This document shows, piece after piece, positions 9,593 to 18,093 of a stretch of DNA of 48,019 bases. The DNA lies in NCBI RefSeq assembly GCF_008698145.1, contig NZ_RZNZ01000020.1, positions 1 to 48,019 of the forward strand, given 5' to 3'. The notes beneath the pieces are model-generated. The model did not search any database and had not been told where the DNA came from. It saw only the letters and a program-made list of their open reading frames with translations. This DNA is from Bifidobacterium vespertilionis. Its GTDB lineage: Bacteria; Actinomycetota; Actinomycetes; Actinomycetales; Bifidobacteriaceae. Both the position numbers and the translations under genes were made by a program. Position 1 is the first letter of the stretch. Each line of letters starts with the position of its first letter.

Positions 9593-10620
9593 TCGCGGAA
9601 ATGCGTGAACGTGTGAACGCATCAAACGCACCGATTGACATCTCAGCCTTTCCGGGCATCCGCATCGCCCATCACACCGATGCCGAGCACGGCACCGGCT
9701 GCACGGTCATCGTGTGCCCGGCCGGCGCGACGGGCGGTGTGGACGTGCGCGGCGGCGCCCCGGCCACGCGCGAGACCGATCTGCTCAGGCCGGAGGAAAC
9801 CGTCGACGTGCTCCACGCCGTGGTGCTGTCCGGCGGATCGGCCTACGGTCTGGCCGCCTCCTGCGGCGTGGCCGAGGAACTCGAGCGCCATGGTATCGGT
9901 CTCGACATGCGCGTGTGCAGGGTGCCGATCGTCTCCGGCGCATGCGTGTTCGATCTGGCGTTCGCCGATCCCCATGTCCGTCCCACCGCGGCGGACGGGG
10001 CCGCCGCCTGCGCCGAAGCGCTCGATCGTGCGCCCTCGCCGCTGCCACGCGGCAACGTGGGGGCGGGCACCGGCTGCACGGTCGGCAAGCTGCGCGGTCC
10101 CGCCCATGCGATGAAGGCCGGGCTCGGCACCCATGTGGAGCAGGCGGGCGAACTCCTGTGCGGGGCCGTCGCCGTGGTGAACGCGTGCGGCAATGTGGTC
10201 GATCCGGACACCGGCGAGCCAATCGCCGGCTTGCGGTCCGCGGACGGCATGGGCATTGAGGATATGGCCGATGCGGCGCTCGCGGGATTCGCCGATGCGG
10301 CGGGTGCCGGGCAGTCCGATCGGTTCGGGGTTCCGCCGCGCGCAAACACCACCATCTCCTGCGTGGTCACCAATGCCCGGCTGACCAAGGCGCAGGCCAC
10401 CAAGGTCGCGCAGATGGCCGCCGATGCCTATGCGCATGCCATCCGACCCACGCACACCACCAATGACGGGGACACCGTGTTCGTCATGGCCACCGGCGTG
10501 GTGGACGCGCCCGTCGATGTGGTGGGGATCCTGGCCACGCGGGCGCTTGAGCGGGCCATCGCGGACGGGGCCCGCAGCGCCCGATCGTCGCACGGGCTGC
10601 CCGGGGCGGCGGATGGGTGA
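9589..10620 (+). CDS. P1-family peptidase/amidase (DmpA/NylC-like Ntn hydrolase)
   Basis: A self-cleaving hydrolase of 343 residues in the S58/P1 family, which includes the aminopeptidase DmpA and nylon-oligomer hydrolase NylC. Conserved elements visible are LSGGSAYGL, GNVGAGTGCTVGK, VNACGNVVDPDTG and the processing site PPRANTTISC. By analogy with NylC, the chain should cut between Asn253 and Thr254, making Thr254 the nucleophile; the later segment TTNDGDTVFVMATG is also typical. No signal peptide is visible. The TTG at 9589 overlaps the activase stop as TTGA with AAGG just upstream, favouring translational coupling; ATG 9601 is the alternative start but has no ribosome binding site. Overlap puts it in one operon with the activase. 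Natural substrate unknown. Confidence 0.85.
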   Translation: MIAEMRERVNASNAPIDISAFPGIRIAHHTDAEHGTGCTVIVCPAGATGGVDVRGGAPATRETDLLRPEETVDVLHAVVLSGGSAYGLAASCGVAEELERHGIGLDMRVCRVPIVSGACVFDLAFADPHVRPTAADGAAACAEALDRAPSPLPRGNVGAGTGCTVGKLRGPAHAMKAGLGTHVEQAGELLCGAVAVVNACGNVVDPDTGEPIAGLRSADGMGIEDMADAALAGFADAAGAGQSDRFGVPPRANTTISCVVTNARLTKAQATKVAQMAADAYAHAIRPTHTTNDGDTVFVMATGVVDAPVDVVGILATRALERAIADGARSARSSHGLPGAADG

Positions 10621-10630
10621 GCTTCCTTTC

Positions 10631-10816
10631 CGTCATCCTGAACGCTGAGCCGTGAAGCGGACAGCCCAGTGGGCTGTCCGTAGGCGAAGGGAGCCGCCGC
10701 CAAGGCGGCGACGGTCCGGCGCAGCCGGACACAGCGGAGTCGAAGGATCCTTAACCCTTATGCACCACTGACCAATGCGAAATGACGAAGGATCCTTCGC
10801 TGCGCTCAGGATGACG
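10631..10816. repeat. Palindromic intergenic element with expanded left arm
   Basis: The element runs from CGTCATCCTGAACG through a long arm to GTCGAAGGATCCTTAA, then a short centre, then AAGGATCCTTCGCTGCG and GCTCAGGATGACG. The left arm holds nested hairpins: GGACAGCCCA/TGGGCTGTCC and a GCCGCC/GGCGGC, TCCGGC/GCCGGA pair. Related copies lie at 10863, 19236, 27393 and 27513 and in the first kilobase. These look like mobile or recombination-spread miniature palindromes. Confidence 0.8.
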
Positions 10817-10862
10817 AGGGGGTGACCGGGCGGTGCTCAGGATGACGCGGGAGTCGTCTGCT

Positions 10863-10967
10863 GTCATCCTGAGCGGAGGCGAAGCCGTAGTCGAAGGATC
10901 CTTAACCTTTCTGCACTAAGACCATGTGCGTAATGGCCAAGGATCCTTCGCTGCGCTCAGGATGACG
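10863..10967. repeat. Short palindromic intergenic element
   Basis: This is the compact form of the same family: GTCATCCTGAGCGG arm, AGTCGAAGGATCC, a centre beginning TTAACCTTTCTGCACTAAG and ending ATGGCC, then AAGGATCCTTCG and GCTCAGGATGACG. Outer arms are complementary, so the unit can fold as one long hairpin. The rest of the gap up to the next gene shows only the leaderless promoter. Confidence 0.8.
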
Positions 10968-11063
10968 CGGGGGAGCCGCTTGCTCAGGATAACGAGCAGC
11001 CGGCGAGAGCCCGTTATCGATTTTCCATATGGGATTGCCGCCGCGCATCCGCCCGATGTCCGG

Positions 11064-11076
11064 TATGCTGAACGCC
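11064..11076 (+). promoter_or_regulatory. -10 box of a probable leaderless transcript
   Basis: TATGCT (11064-11069) ends seven bases before the ATG at 11077, the spacing expected when transcription starts on the start codon itself. No Shine-Dalgarno precedes any of the four in-frame ATGs (11029, 11056, 11065, 11077), which supports a leaderless start at the last one. Confidence 0.5.
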
Positions 11077-12348
11077 ATGAGCGCACCACGAATCAGTTAT
11101 GCACATTTGCTGACCAAACCGAATCCCAAGCACGTCGCCAGCCTTCTCAAGTTCTTCGAGAACGGCAAGTCGCAGCGCGGCACCGGCGGCTTCGGCGTGG
11201 AGATCGAGCATCTGCCCGTGCACAACTCGGACGACACGGCCGTGAGCTACTACGAGCCGAACGGCATCGAGACGCTGCTGCGCCGCATCGCCCCCTACTA
11301 CGACAAGGACAAGGAGTACTGGGAGAACGGCCATCTGGTGGGACTGGGACGCGAAAGCATCGCCGTGTCCCTGGAACCGGGCGGTCAGGTGGAGTGCTCG
11401 CTGGGCATCCTGAAGCAGCCCAGCGATCTGCATGCGGTGTACCGCGCGTTCCGCCGGGACGTGGATCCCGTGTTGGACGAGCTGGGGTTCCGTCTGGTCA
11501 ACTACGGCTACCAGCCCAAGTCGAGCTATGCGGACGTGAAGGTCAACCCCAAGGACCGCTATGACGCGATGACCGCGTATCTGGGCCGCGTGGGCCAGTT
11601 CGGCCCGTGCATGATGCGCTGCTCCGCCTCCACGCAGGTGAGCATCGACTTCGTGGACGAGCGCGACGCGATCGACAAGATGCGTCTGGGCACGGTGATC
11701 GGCCCGATTCTGGCCTGGTACTTCCGCAACACCCCGTACTTCGAGGGGCAGGAGAACCCGTGGCCGCTGCTGCGTCAGCGCATGTGGGACTTCCTCGACT
11801 TCCAGCGCACCAACGTGATCCCCGGCCTGTTCGACCCGCGCTTTAGCTGGGAGGACTACGCGGTGGACGTGCTGTCCACGCCGCTCATGTTCGCCGATCT
11901 CACGCACACCCCGGAGGCCGAGGGTCTGAGCGGCAAGGAGCTGCACCACCCGGCGTTCTACGAGAACGCGGCCGACGTGTACCCGGACCGCGAACTCAAC
12001 CCGTATGAGATCAACCATGTGATCTCCACGCACTTCAACGATGTGCGGCTCAAGAACTTCATCGAGCTGCGCCACTGGGACTCCCTGCCCATCCTGCGCG
12101 CTGAGCGGCTCACCGAGATCATCGGCTCGCTGTTCTACGATCCGAAAAACCGCGACCGGCTGGAGAGCTACTTCGACGGCATCCGCGAGGAGGATGTGCT
12201 CGAGGCCAAGTGGAACCTGCAGGCGCACGGTCGCGACGCCACGCCGTACGGCCAGCCGCTCGAGTTCTGGCACGCCTTCCTGGGCCTTGAGGGTCTGCTG
12301 GCGGACGAGCCGGGCGACCCGAAGCACCCGGACGTGTTCCAGGCGTGA
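11077..12348 (+). CDS. gshA: Glutamate-cysteine ligase family protein (GCS2 type)
   Basis: A 423-residue ATP-grasp-like carboxylate-amine ligase of the GCS2 family, which joins L-glutamate to L-cysteine or a similar amine. Recognisable segments are GTGGFGVEIEHLPV near the N-terminus (metal- and substrate-binding Glu residues), LGRESIAVSLEPGGQVECS, and FGPCMMRCSASTQVSIDF, all standard for the family. The start is set by the -10 box abutting ATG 11077; upstream in-frame ATGs would have to lie inside the promoter. No glutathione synthetase or ergothioneine genes are near, so the product might be gamma-glutamylcysteine itself or another gamma-glutamyl compound. The gene is monocistronic and convergent with the ROK kinase. 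Family is clear; exact substrate is not. Confidence 0.85.
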   Translation: MSAPRISYAHLLTKPNPKHVASLLKFFENGKSQRGTGGFGVEIEHLPVHNSDDTAVSYYEPNGIETLLRRIAPYYDKDKEYWENGHLVGLGRESIAVSLEPGGQVECSLGILKQPSDLHAVYRAFRRDVDPVLDELGFRLVNYGYQPKSSYADVKVNPKDRYDAMTAYLGRVGQFGPCMMRCSASTQVSIDFVDERDAIDKMRLGTVIGPILAWYFRNTPYFEGQENPWPLLRQRMWDFLDFQRTNVIPGLFDPRFSWEDYAVDVLSTPLMFADLTHTPEAEGLSGKELHHPAFYENAADVYPDRELNPYEINHVISTHFNDVRLKNFIELRHWDSLPILRAERLTEIIGSLFYDPKNRDRLESYFDGIREEDVLEAKWNLQAHGRDATPYGQPLEFWHAFLGLEGLLADEPGDPKHPDVFQA

Positions 12349-12376
12349 ACGTGCGCTGAACGGGGCCTGAAACGAC

Positions 12377-12413
12377 CAGTGGCCTCCCGTCCTCTTGGGG
12401 CGGGAGGCCACTG
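12377..12413. terminator. Bidirectional terminator between convergent genes
   Basis: A 13-bp perfect stem (CAGTGGCCTCCCG, 12377-12389, with 12401-12413) closes an 11-nt loop between the ends of gshA and the ROK kinase gene. There is no T-run, as is common for GC-rich actinobacterial terminators. Confidence 0.75.
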
Positions 12414-12450
12414 TCATTCGCGGTGATGCCGGCGGCACTCGGGGTGACGC

Positions 12451-13398
12451 TCAGCGCAGGGCGAGATTCGCGGCGCCGATCAGACCGGCGTCCTGGCCGG
12501 CGGTGGCGGCGACGATCTTCGCGTGCTCGCGGTAGGCACTGCCTTCAAGGTAGAGCGCGTAGTTGCGGCGGGCCGGCTCGAGCAGGATGTCGCCGACGGC
12601 CACCACACCGCCGCCGATCACGAACAAGTCCGGATCGAGCACGGCCGCGATGGCGGCCATGGTGCGGCCGAGCCATTCGCCGATGTTGTCGAAGGCGGTC
12701 AGGCTCAGCTCATCGCCCTCCTGGGCGGCCTGGGAGACCATGGGGCCTTCAAGCTTGTTGACGTCGCCGCCGCACAGCTCCAGCAGGCGCTTGGCGTCCT
12801 GCGGACGACGGCGCACCGCCGACTTGGCGTAGTTCTCGAGCGCCGTGCCGGAGGTGTAGCGCTCCGCGCAGCCCAGCAGGCCGCAGCCGCAGTGGCTGCC
12901 GTCCGGGACCATGGGCAGATGGCCGATCTCAGCGGCCATGCCGAAGGAGCCGCGGAACAGCTGGCCGTTGATCACGATCGCGCCGCCGAGGCCGGTGCCG
13001 ACGGTGAGCGCGACCATGTTGGCGCTGCCCTGTCCGGCGCCGTGCACGTATTCGCCCCAGCCGGCGCAGTTCGCGTCGTTCTCGACGACGACCGGCACGG
13101 CGTGGTCGATGAGCGCGCCGATGTGCTCGGACAGGTCGTAGTTGAGCCAGGCGGGGATGTTCGCCGAGAAGGTCATGGTCCTGCGGTCCGCGGCGACGTT
13201 ACCGGCGGCGGAGACGCCGATGGCCTCGATCCGGTGTCCGGCGGCGACGGCCTCGCGGTAGACCTTGGCGATGTTGTCGTTGATCGCGTCGGCGTCCATC
13301 GGCGTGGGCACGCGCCAGCGCTGGATAATGGCATCGTTCTCATCGCAGACGGCGGCGGCGATCTTCGTTCCTCCGATATCAACGGCAAGCGTGGTCAT
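12451..13398 (-). CDS. ROK-family sugar kinase (glucokinase type)
   Basis: A 315-residue cytoplasmic kinase that phosphorylates a hexose with ATP. The phosphate-binding motif DIGGTK is at residues 7-12, the sugar-binding VENDANCAGWGEY and nucleotide-binding VALTVGTGLGGAIV follow, then the catalytic/structural EIGHLPM and the ROK zinc motif CGCGLLGCAERY, and a late FVIGGG segment. There is no N-terminal HTH, so it is an enzyme rather than a ROK repressor. The start is ATG 13398 because AAAGGAGAACC stands directly before it; longer in-frame extensions have no such site. It is divergent from the MarR gene. Glucose is the usual substrate of this subgroup, but ROK specificity cannot be fixed by eye. 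Confidence 0.88.
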   Translation of the reverse strand: MTTLAVDIGGTKIAAAVCDENDAIIQRWRVPTPMDADAINDNIAKVYREAVAAGHRIEAIGVSAAGNVAADRRTMTFSANIPAWLNYDLSEHIGALIDHAVPVVVENDANCAGWGEYVHGAGQGSANMVALTVGTGLGGAIVINGQLFRGSFGMAAEIGHLPMVPDGSHCGCGLLGCAERYTSGTALENYAKSAVRRRPQDAKRLLELCGGDVNKLEGPMVSQAAQEGDELSLTAFDNIGEWLGRTMAAIAAVLDPDLFVIGGGVVAVGDILLEPARRNYALYLEGSAYREHAKIVAATAGQDAGLIGAANLALR

Positions 13399-13553
13399 GG
13401 TTCTCCTTTGATTCAGTGGTCCGATATATGGGATTATGGGATCAAGGCCCAGCATATCCATGCTTTGCGACCTCGCCGTCAGGAGCCTTGCGCAATCGAG
13501 GCCCTTCAGGCGTAGCGCCCGTCCGGTGCCTCGTCGCATCCGACACGCCGATT

Positions 13554-13567
13554 GTTGTATCTGCAAC
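13554..13567. promoter_or_regulatory. Candidate MarR operator 1
   Basis: GTTGTATCTGCAAC is an imperfect palindrome sharing half-sites GTTG...CAAC with the perfect site 57 bp downstream. A third GTTGTAT half-site follows at 13569-13575. It lies in the gap between the ROK kinase and the MarR gene. Confidence 0.5.
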
Positions 13568-13610
13568 TGTTGTATGCGAGACGTATTACACTGTCCGAGT
13601 GCAAGAACAA

Positions 13611-13624
13611 GTTGCATATGCAAC
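13611..13624. promoter_or_regulatory. Candidate MarR operator 2, perfect palindrome
   Basis: GTTGCATATGCAAC is a perfect 14-bp palindrome lying 33 nt upstream of the MarR start, a normal place for autorepression. A possible -10, TATTAC, sits at 13584-13589 just upstream. Confidence 0.6.
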
Positions 13625-13657
13625 AATCTCGATCATCATGTGAGGAGTGACGGCATT

Positions 13658-14146
13658 GTGGACCAACACGTGCTCAGCATGGAGATGAGGGCGCTTTGCA
13701 AGGCCGTGAACCGGTATCTGGGAGAGACGATGCCCGCATCCGCCAGGGAGGCCACCGGCGGCAACGCGAACATCATCATCTTCTTGGCGCGCAACCGCGA
13801 CCGCGAGATCTACCAACACACCATCGAGGAGAAGTTCTGCGTCACGCGGTCCACCGCGTCGCGCGTACTCGCCCTCATGGAGAAGAAGGGGCTGATCGTG
13901 CGCGAACCGGTCGCCCACGACGCCCGCTGCAAGCGCATCGTGCTCACGGACAAGGCGGACGCCATCGTGAACGATCTGAAGGCCAACGGCGATCGCACGG
14001 AGGCGCTGCTGCTGCGCGGATTCACGGAAGCGGAACGGCAGGCGTTCCATGACTATCTGCACCGCATGCGCGCGAACATCGACGAGGCGCAGCGCGACTA
14101 CGAAATGAAGAACGACATGAACACAACGAAGGAGGAAGGCAAGTGA
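13658..14146 (+). CDS. MarR-family transcriptional regulator
   Basis: A 162-residue winged-helix regulator. The core reads [35 protein letters not shown], the recognition helix plus the next turn of a MarR wing domain, followed by [13 protein letters not shown] (the wing) and a C-terminal dimerisation helix. I chose the GTG at 13658 because AGGAG (13643-13647) lies ten bases upstream; ATG 13679 in the same frame lacks a site. Its stop overlaps the start of the first ABC half-transporter gene by four bases, so the three genes form an operon. It probably represses its own operon through the GTTG...CAAC palindromes. The inducer is unknown. Confidence 0.88.
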   Translation: MDQHVLSMEMRALCKAVNRYLGETMPASAREATGGNANIIIFLARNRDREIYQHTIEEKFCVTRSTASRVLALMEKKGLIVREPVAHDARCKRIVLTDKADAIVNDLKANGDRTEALLLRGFTEAERQAFHDYLHRMRANIDEAQRDYEMKNDMNTTKEEGK

Positions 14147-15975
14147 GCAACACCACAGACGTCGAACGACGCGAACGGGCCGACGAGCCCGCCAAGCCGC
14201 GGCACCTGTTCCGCACGCTGGGCGCATCCCTGCGCGAATACAGGAAGGCCAGCCTGCTGGCGCCGGCGTTCGTCACCGTCGAGGCCATTCTGGAGATCCT
14301 CATCCCCACCGTCATGGCCTCGCTGATCGACGAGGGCATCACCGGCGGATCCATGCCGGCCATCATCAAATTCGGCGTGATCCTGCTCATCTGCGCGATG
14401 GTCTCGCTGGCCTCCGGCTTCATGGCCGGACGCTATTCGGCCATCGCCGGCGCCGGATTCGCCAAGAACCTGCGCCACGACCAGTTCGCCAAGATGCAGG
14501 GCTTCAGCTTCACCAACATCGACCGCTTCTCCACCGGCTCGCTCATCACCCGCCTGACGACGGACGTGACGAACCTGCAGATGGCGTACTCGATGATGAT
14601 CCGCATGGGCGTGCGCGCGCCGATCATGGTGGTGGTCGCGTGGATCTTCTCGTTCCGCATCAGCCCGTCCATCTCGCTGGTGTTCCTGGCCTGCGTACCG
14701 ATCCTGGCGATCGGCCTGTGCGGTCTGGCGGTGCTGGTCCACCCGGTGTTCAAGCGCGTGTTCCGCACGTACGACAAGCTCAACAACGTGGTGGACGAGA
14801 ACCTGCAGGGCGTGCGCGTGGTGAAGTCGTTCGACCGCGAGGACTTCGAGATCGACAAGTTCACCCGCATCTCCCAACGCATCTTCAAGGACTTCTCCAA
14901 GGCCGACCGCATCATGAGCTTCAACATGCCCATCATGATGCTGTGCATCTACGGCTCCATGCTCATGATCTCCTGGATGGGCGCCAACCAGATCGTCGCG
15001 TCCGGCAACAACCCGGCCGTGGGACTGACCACCGGAGACCTGACCGCGCTGGTCACCTACGCGATGCAGATCCTCATGGCCATGATGATGCTGTCCATGA
15101 TCTTCGTCATGGTCATCATCTCCCAGGCCTCCGCCGAGCGCGTCTGCCAGGTGCTGCAGGAGAAGAGCACGGTCACCAACCCGGACCACCCGGCCACCGA
15201 CGTGGCCGACGGCTCGATCGAGTTCGACGAAGTGACCTTCCGCTACTCGGACAGCTCGGAGAAGCCCGTGCTCGACGACATCAACCTCAAGATCCGCTCC
15301 GGCATGACCGTGGGCATCGTGGGCGGCACCGGCTCCGCGAAGTCGAGCCTCGTGCAGCTCGTGCCCCGTCTGTACGACGTGTCCTCCGGCTCGCTCAAGG
15401 TGGGCGGCCGCGACGTACGCGAATACGATCTGGAGGCGCTGCGCGACCAGGTGGCCATGGTGCTGCAGAAGAACGTGCTGTTCTCCGGCACGATCGCCGA
15501 GAACCTTCGCTGGGGCAACCCGGACGCCACCGACGAGGAGATCCGCTACGCCGCGCAGCTTGCGCAGGCCGACGGCTTCGTCCAGGAGTTCCCGGACAAG
15601 TACGACACGATGATCGAACAGGGCGGCACCAACGTCTCCGGCGGCCAGCGCCAGCGCCTGTGCATCGCCCGTGCGCTGCTCAAGAAGCCGAGGATCCTGA
15701 TCCTCGACGACTCCACCAGCGCCGTGGACACCAAGACCGACCGTCTCATCCGCCAGGCGTTCCGCGACGAGATCCCGGACACCACCAAGATCATCATCGC
15801 CCAGCGTCTCGCCTCGGTTGAGGACGCGGACATGATCCTCGTCATGGACGAGGGCCGCATCATGGCCCGCGGCACCCACGCCGAGCTGCTGGAGACCTGC
15901 GACGAATACCGATCCATCTACGAATCCCAGACCAAGAACCAGGGCAAGCCGGAAGAGGAGGGGGAGGCCCGATGA
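14143..15975 (+). CDS. ABC exporter half-transporter, degenerate-site subunit
   Basis: A 610-residue fused membrane-plus-ATPase exporter subunit with six membrane helices (about residues 30-340) and a C-terminal nucleotide-binding domain. Walker A is GGTGSAKSS (394-402), where the usual second-last Gly is Ala399. Walker B is ILILDDSTS with Asp522-Asp523, so the catalytic Glu is replaced by Asp. The signature VSGGQ (498-502) is intact. That combination marks it as the degenerate-site partner of a heterodimeric multidrug-type exporter such as TM287/288 or BmrCD. Translation starts at GTG after GGAGGAAGGCAA, overlapping the MarR stop. It pairs with the next gene. Exported compound unknown. Confidence 0.9.
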   Translation: MSNTTDVERRERADEPAKPRHLFRTLGASLREYRKASLLAPAFVTVEAILEILIPTVMASLIDEGITGGSMPAIIKFGVILLICAMVSLASGFMAGRYSAIAGAGFAKNLRHDQFAKMQGFSFTNIDRFSTGSLITRLTTDVTNLQMAYSMMIRMGVRAPIMVVVAWIFSFRISPSISLVFLACVPILAIGLCGLAVLVHPVFKRVFRTYDKLNNVVDENLQGVRVVKSFDREDFEIDKFTRISQRIFKDFSKADRIMSFNMPIMMLCIYGSMLMISWMGANQIVASGNNPAVGLTTGDLTALVTYAMQILMAMMMLSMIFVMVIISQASAERVCQVLQEKSTVTNPDHPATDVADGSIEFDEVTFRYSDSSEKPVLDDINLKIRSGMTVGIVGGTGSAKSSLVQLVPRLYDVSSGSLKVGGRDVREYDLEALRDQVAMVLQKNVLFSGTIAENLRWGNPDATDEEIRYAAQLAQADGFVQEFPDKYDTMIEQGGTNVSGGQRQRLCIARALLKKPRILILDDSTSAVDTKTDRLIRQAFRDEIPDTTKIIIAQRLASVEDADMILVMDEGRIMARGTHAELLETCDEYRSIYESQTKNQGKPEEEGEAR

Positions 15976-18002
15976 GCAAGTCCGCAACAGACGCCACCAA
16001 GACCTTCAGGGGCCGCAAGCCCGCCATGGGCAAGGCGGCGCCCGGAACCACCAAGCGCATCTTCGGATACATCATGCAGTACCGGTGGCGCGTGATCGCC
16101 ATCGTGGCATGCATCCTCGTGGGCGCGGCCGCGCAGGCCGGCTCCGCGCTGTTCCTCCAGTCCCTCATCGACTCGTACATCCTGCCGATGGTGGGGCAGA
16201 CCAACCCCGACTGGACCCCGCTCATCCGCGCCCTGACGCTCATGGGCTGCCTGTACGCGGCCGGCATCATCGCCGGATGGCTGTGGATGTGGCTCATCGT
16301 CACCGTGGAGCAGGGCGTGCTCAAGAAGATCCGCGACGACATGTTCGCCCACCAGCAGCGCCTGCCCATCCGCTACTTCGACGCGAACGAGCACGGCGAC
16401 ATCATGAGCCGCTACACCAACGACACGGACACCCTGCGCCAGGCGATCAGCCAGTCGTTCCCGCAGATGTTCTCCTCCATGATCTCCGTGGTCGCGGCCG
16501 TGATCTCCATGCTGTGGCTGTCCGTGCCGATCACGCTGTTCGTGCTGCTGTTCACGGTGTTCCTGTTCTTCATCATGCGCAAGGTCGTCTCCCGCGCCGG
16601 CCGCTTCTTCATGAAGCAGCAGCACTGGCTGGGCGACGTGAACGCCTTCGTGGAGGAGGCCGTCAACGGCCAGAAGGTCATCAAGGTCTTCAACCACGAG
16701 GACGCCACCCAGAAGACCTTCGACGAGAAGAACGAGGAGCTGTTCGAGGCGTCCGCCGAGGCGAACACCTGGGGCAACGTCACCATGCCGATCGTGGGCA
16801 ATATGGGTTACGTGCTCTACATCCTGCTGGCGATCGTGGGCGGCGCCATGGCCCTGTCCGGCGTGGGCAACTTCGGCCTGTCCGGCGCGGGCCCGCTCAC
16901 CCTGGGCACGCTCGTCTCCCTGCTGACCCTGTCGCGCTCGTACATCAACCCGATCGGCCAGGTCTCCATGCAGTTCAACATGGTGATGATGGCGCTCGCC
17001 GGAGCCTCCCGCATCTTCGCGCTGATGGACGAGCCGGCCGAGTCCGACGGCGGCACCGTGACGCTGGTGAACGTCGAACTGGGCGAGGACGGCCGCACGA
17101 TGACCGAGACCGACCGCGAGACCGGCCACTGGGCGTGGAAGCGCGAGGCCGGCGACGACGGCACCCGCTCGCTCAAGGCCGCCGAGAAGCTCAAGGGCAA
17201 GTCCCGCGAGGTGGCGATCAAGGCCAAGGAACAGGCGATCACCTCGCCCGACGGCCGCCTGACCCTGCTGCGCGGCGACGTGCGCTTCACCGACGTGACG
17301 TTCGGCTACGATCCGGCCAAGCCCGTGCTGCACGACATCACCTGGTTCGCCAAGCCCGGCCAGAAGATCGCCCTCGTGGGCGCGACCGGCGCCGGCAAGA
17401 CCACGGTGACCAACCTCATCAACCGGTTCTACGACATCCAGGAGGGCCAGATCCTGTACGACGGCATCTCCGTGGCGAACATCCGCAAGCCCGATCTGCG
17501 CCGGTCCCTCGGCGTGGTGCTGCAGGACGTGAACCTGTTCACCGGAACCGTGATGGACAACATCCGCTACGGCAAGCTCGACGCCACCGACGAGGAGTGC
17601 ATCGAGGCCGCAAGGCTGGTGAACGCGGACGGCTTCATCCGCATGCTGCCCGAGGGTTACCACACCGTGCTCGAGGGCGACGGATCCGGCCTGTCGCAGG
17701 GCCAGCGCCAGCTGATCTCCATCGCCCGCGCCGCCGTGGCCGATCCGCCCGCGCTGATCCTGGACGAGGCCACCTCGTCCATCGACACGCGCACCGAGGA
17801 GGTGGTCCAGGCCGGCATGGACGCGCTGATGAAGGGCCGCACGGTCTTCGTGATCGCCCACCGCCTGTCCACCGTGCGCAACTCCGATGTGATCATGGTC
17901 CTCGACCACGGCCGCATCATCGAGCGCGGCAACCACGAGGAGCTCATCGCGCAGCGCGGCGAGTACTACCAGCTGTACACCGGCGCGGTGGAGCTGGAGT
18001 AG
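15972..18002 (+). CDS. ABC exporter half-transporter, catalytic-site subunit
   Basis: A 676-residue partner of the preceding subunit, with its start overlapping the previous stop (ATGA). Six membrane helices precede a nucleotide-binding domain with canonical Walker [10 protein letters not shown] (470-478) and Walker [11 protein letters not shown] with Glu599. Its signature is LSQGQ (574-578) rather than LSGGQ, the classic deviation that falls in the degenerate site of a heterodimer. Thus the active ATP site uses this subunit's Walker motifs with the partner's SGGQ. A charged insertion of about 50 residues (360-430, rich in Glu, Lys and Arg) stands between membrane and ATPase domains. The MarR neighbour suggests induction by a toxic ligand, perhaps a drug or bile component. 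Confidence 0.9.
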   Translation: MSKSATDATKTFRGRKPAMGKAAPGTTKRIFGYIMQYRWRVIAIVACILVGAAAQAGSALFLQSLIDSYILPMVGQTNPDWTPLIRALTLMGCLYAAGIIAGWLWMWLIVTVEQGVLKKIRDDMFAHQQRLPIRYFDANEHGDIMSRYTNDTDTLRQAISQSFPQMFSSMISVVAAVISMLWLSVPITLFVLLFTVFLFFIMRKVVSRAGRFFMKQQHWLGDVNAFVEEAVNGQKVIKVFNHEDATQKTFDEKNEELFEASAEANTWGNVTMPIVGNMGYVLYILLAIVGGAMALSGVGNFGLSGAGPLTLGTLVSLLTLSRSYINPIGQVSMQFNMVMMALAGASRIFALMDEPAESDGGTVTLVNVELGEDGRTMTETDRETGHWAWKREAGDDGTRSLKAAEKLKGKSREVAIKAKEQAITSPDGRLTLLRGDVRFTDVTFGYDPAKPVLHDITWFAKPGQKIALVGATGAGKTTVTNLINRFYDIQEGQILYDGISVANIRKPDLRRSLGVVLQDVNLFTGTVMDNIRYGKLDATDEECIEAARLVNADGFIRMLPEGYHTVLEGDGSGLSQGQRQLISIARAAVADPPALILDEATSSIDTRTEEVVQAGMDALMKGRTVFVIAHRLSTVRNSDVIMVLDHGRIIERGNHEELIAQRGEYYQLYTGAVELE

Positions 18003-18017
18003 CGTCCCCGAATGCGC

Positions 18018-18067
18018 AAGGGCGGCTTTCCCGATCAGGTATTGATTCGATCGGGAAAGCCGCCCTT
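18018..18067. terminator. Bidirectional terminator, 19-bp perfect stem
   Basis: Arms 18018-18036 and 18049-18067 are exact complements (AAGGGCGGCTTTCCCGATC) around a 12-nt loop, placed between convergent exporter and GH43 genes. The stem is long enough to stop transcription in both directions without a T-run. Confidence 0.85.
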
Positions 18068-18093
18068 CTTCGTATCAGCTGTCTGAACGTCTA

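Noticed and set aside
6035..9631. Very long reading frame opposite the activase
   Set aside because: GC-rich third positions create long antisense frames. Its product is Arg/His/Gly/Val-rich with no domain, and the sense strand is clearly a conserved protein. The same holds for other long antisense frames opposite GH31, GH51 and EttA.
10428..10732. Small frames over the palindromic elements
   Set aside because: The peptides are the repeated translations of the element itself (for example SRLSVQDDG), seen at each copy.
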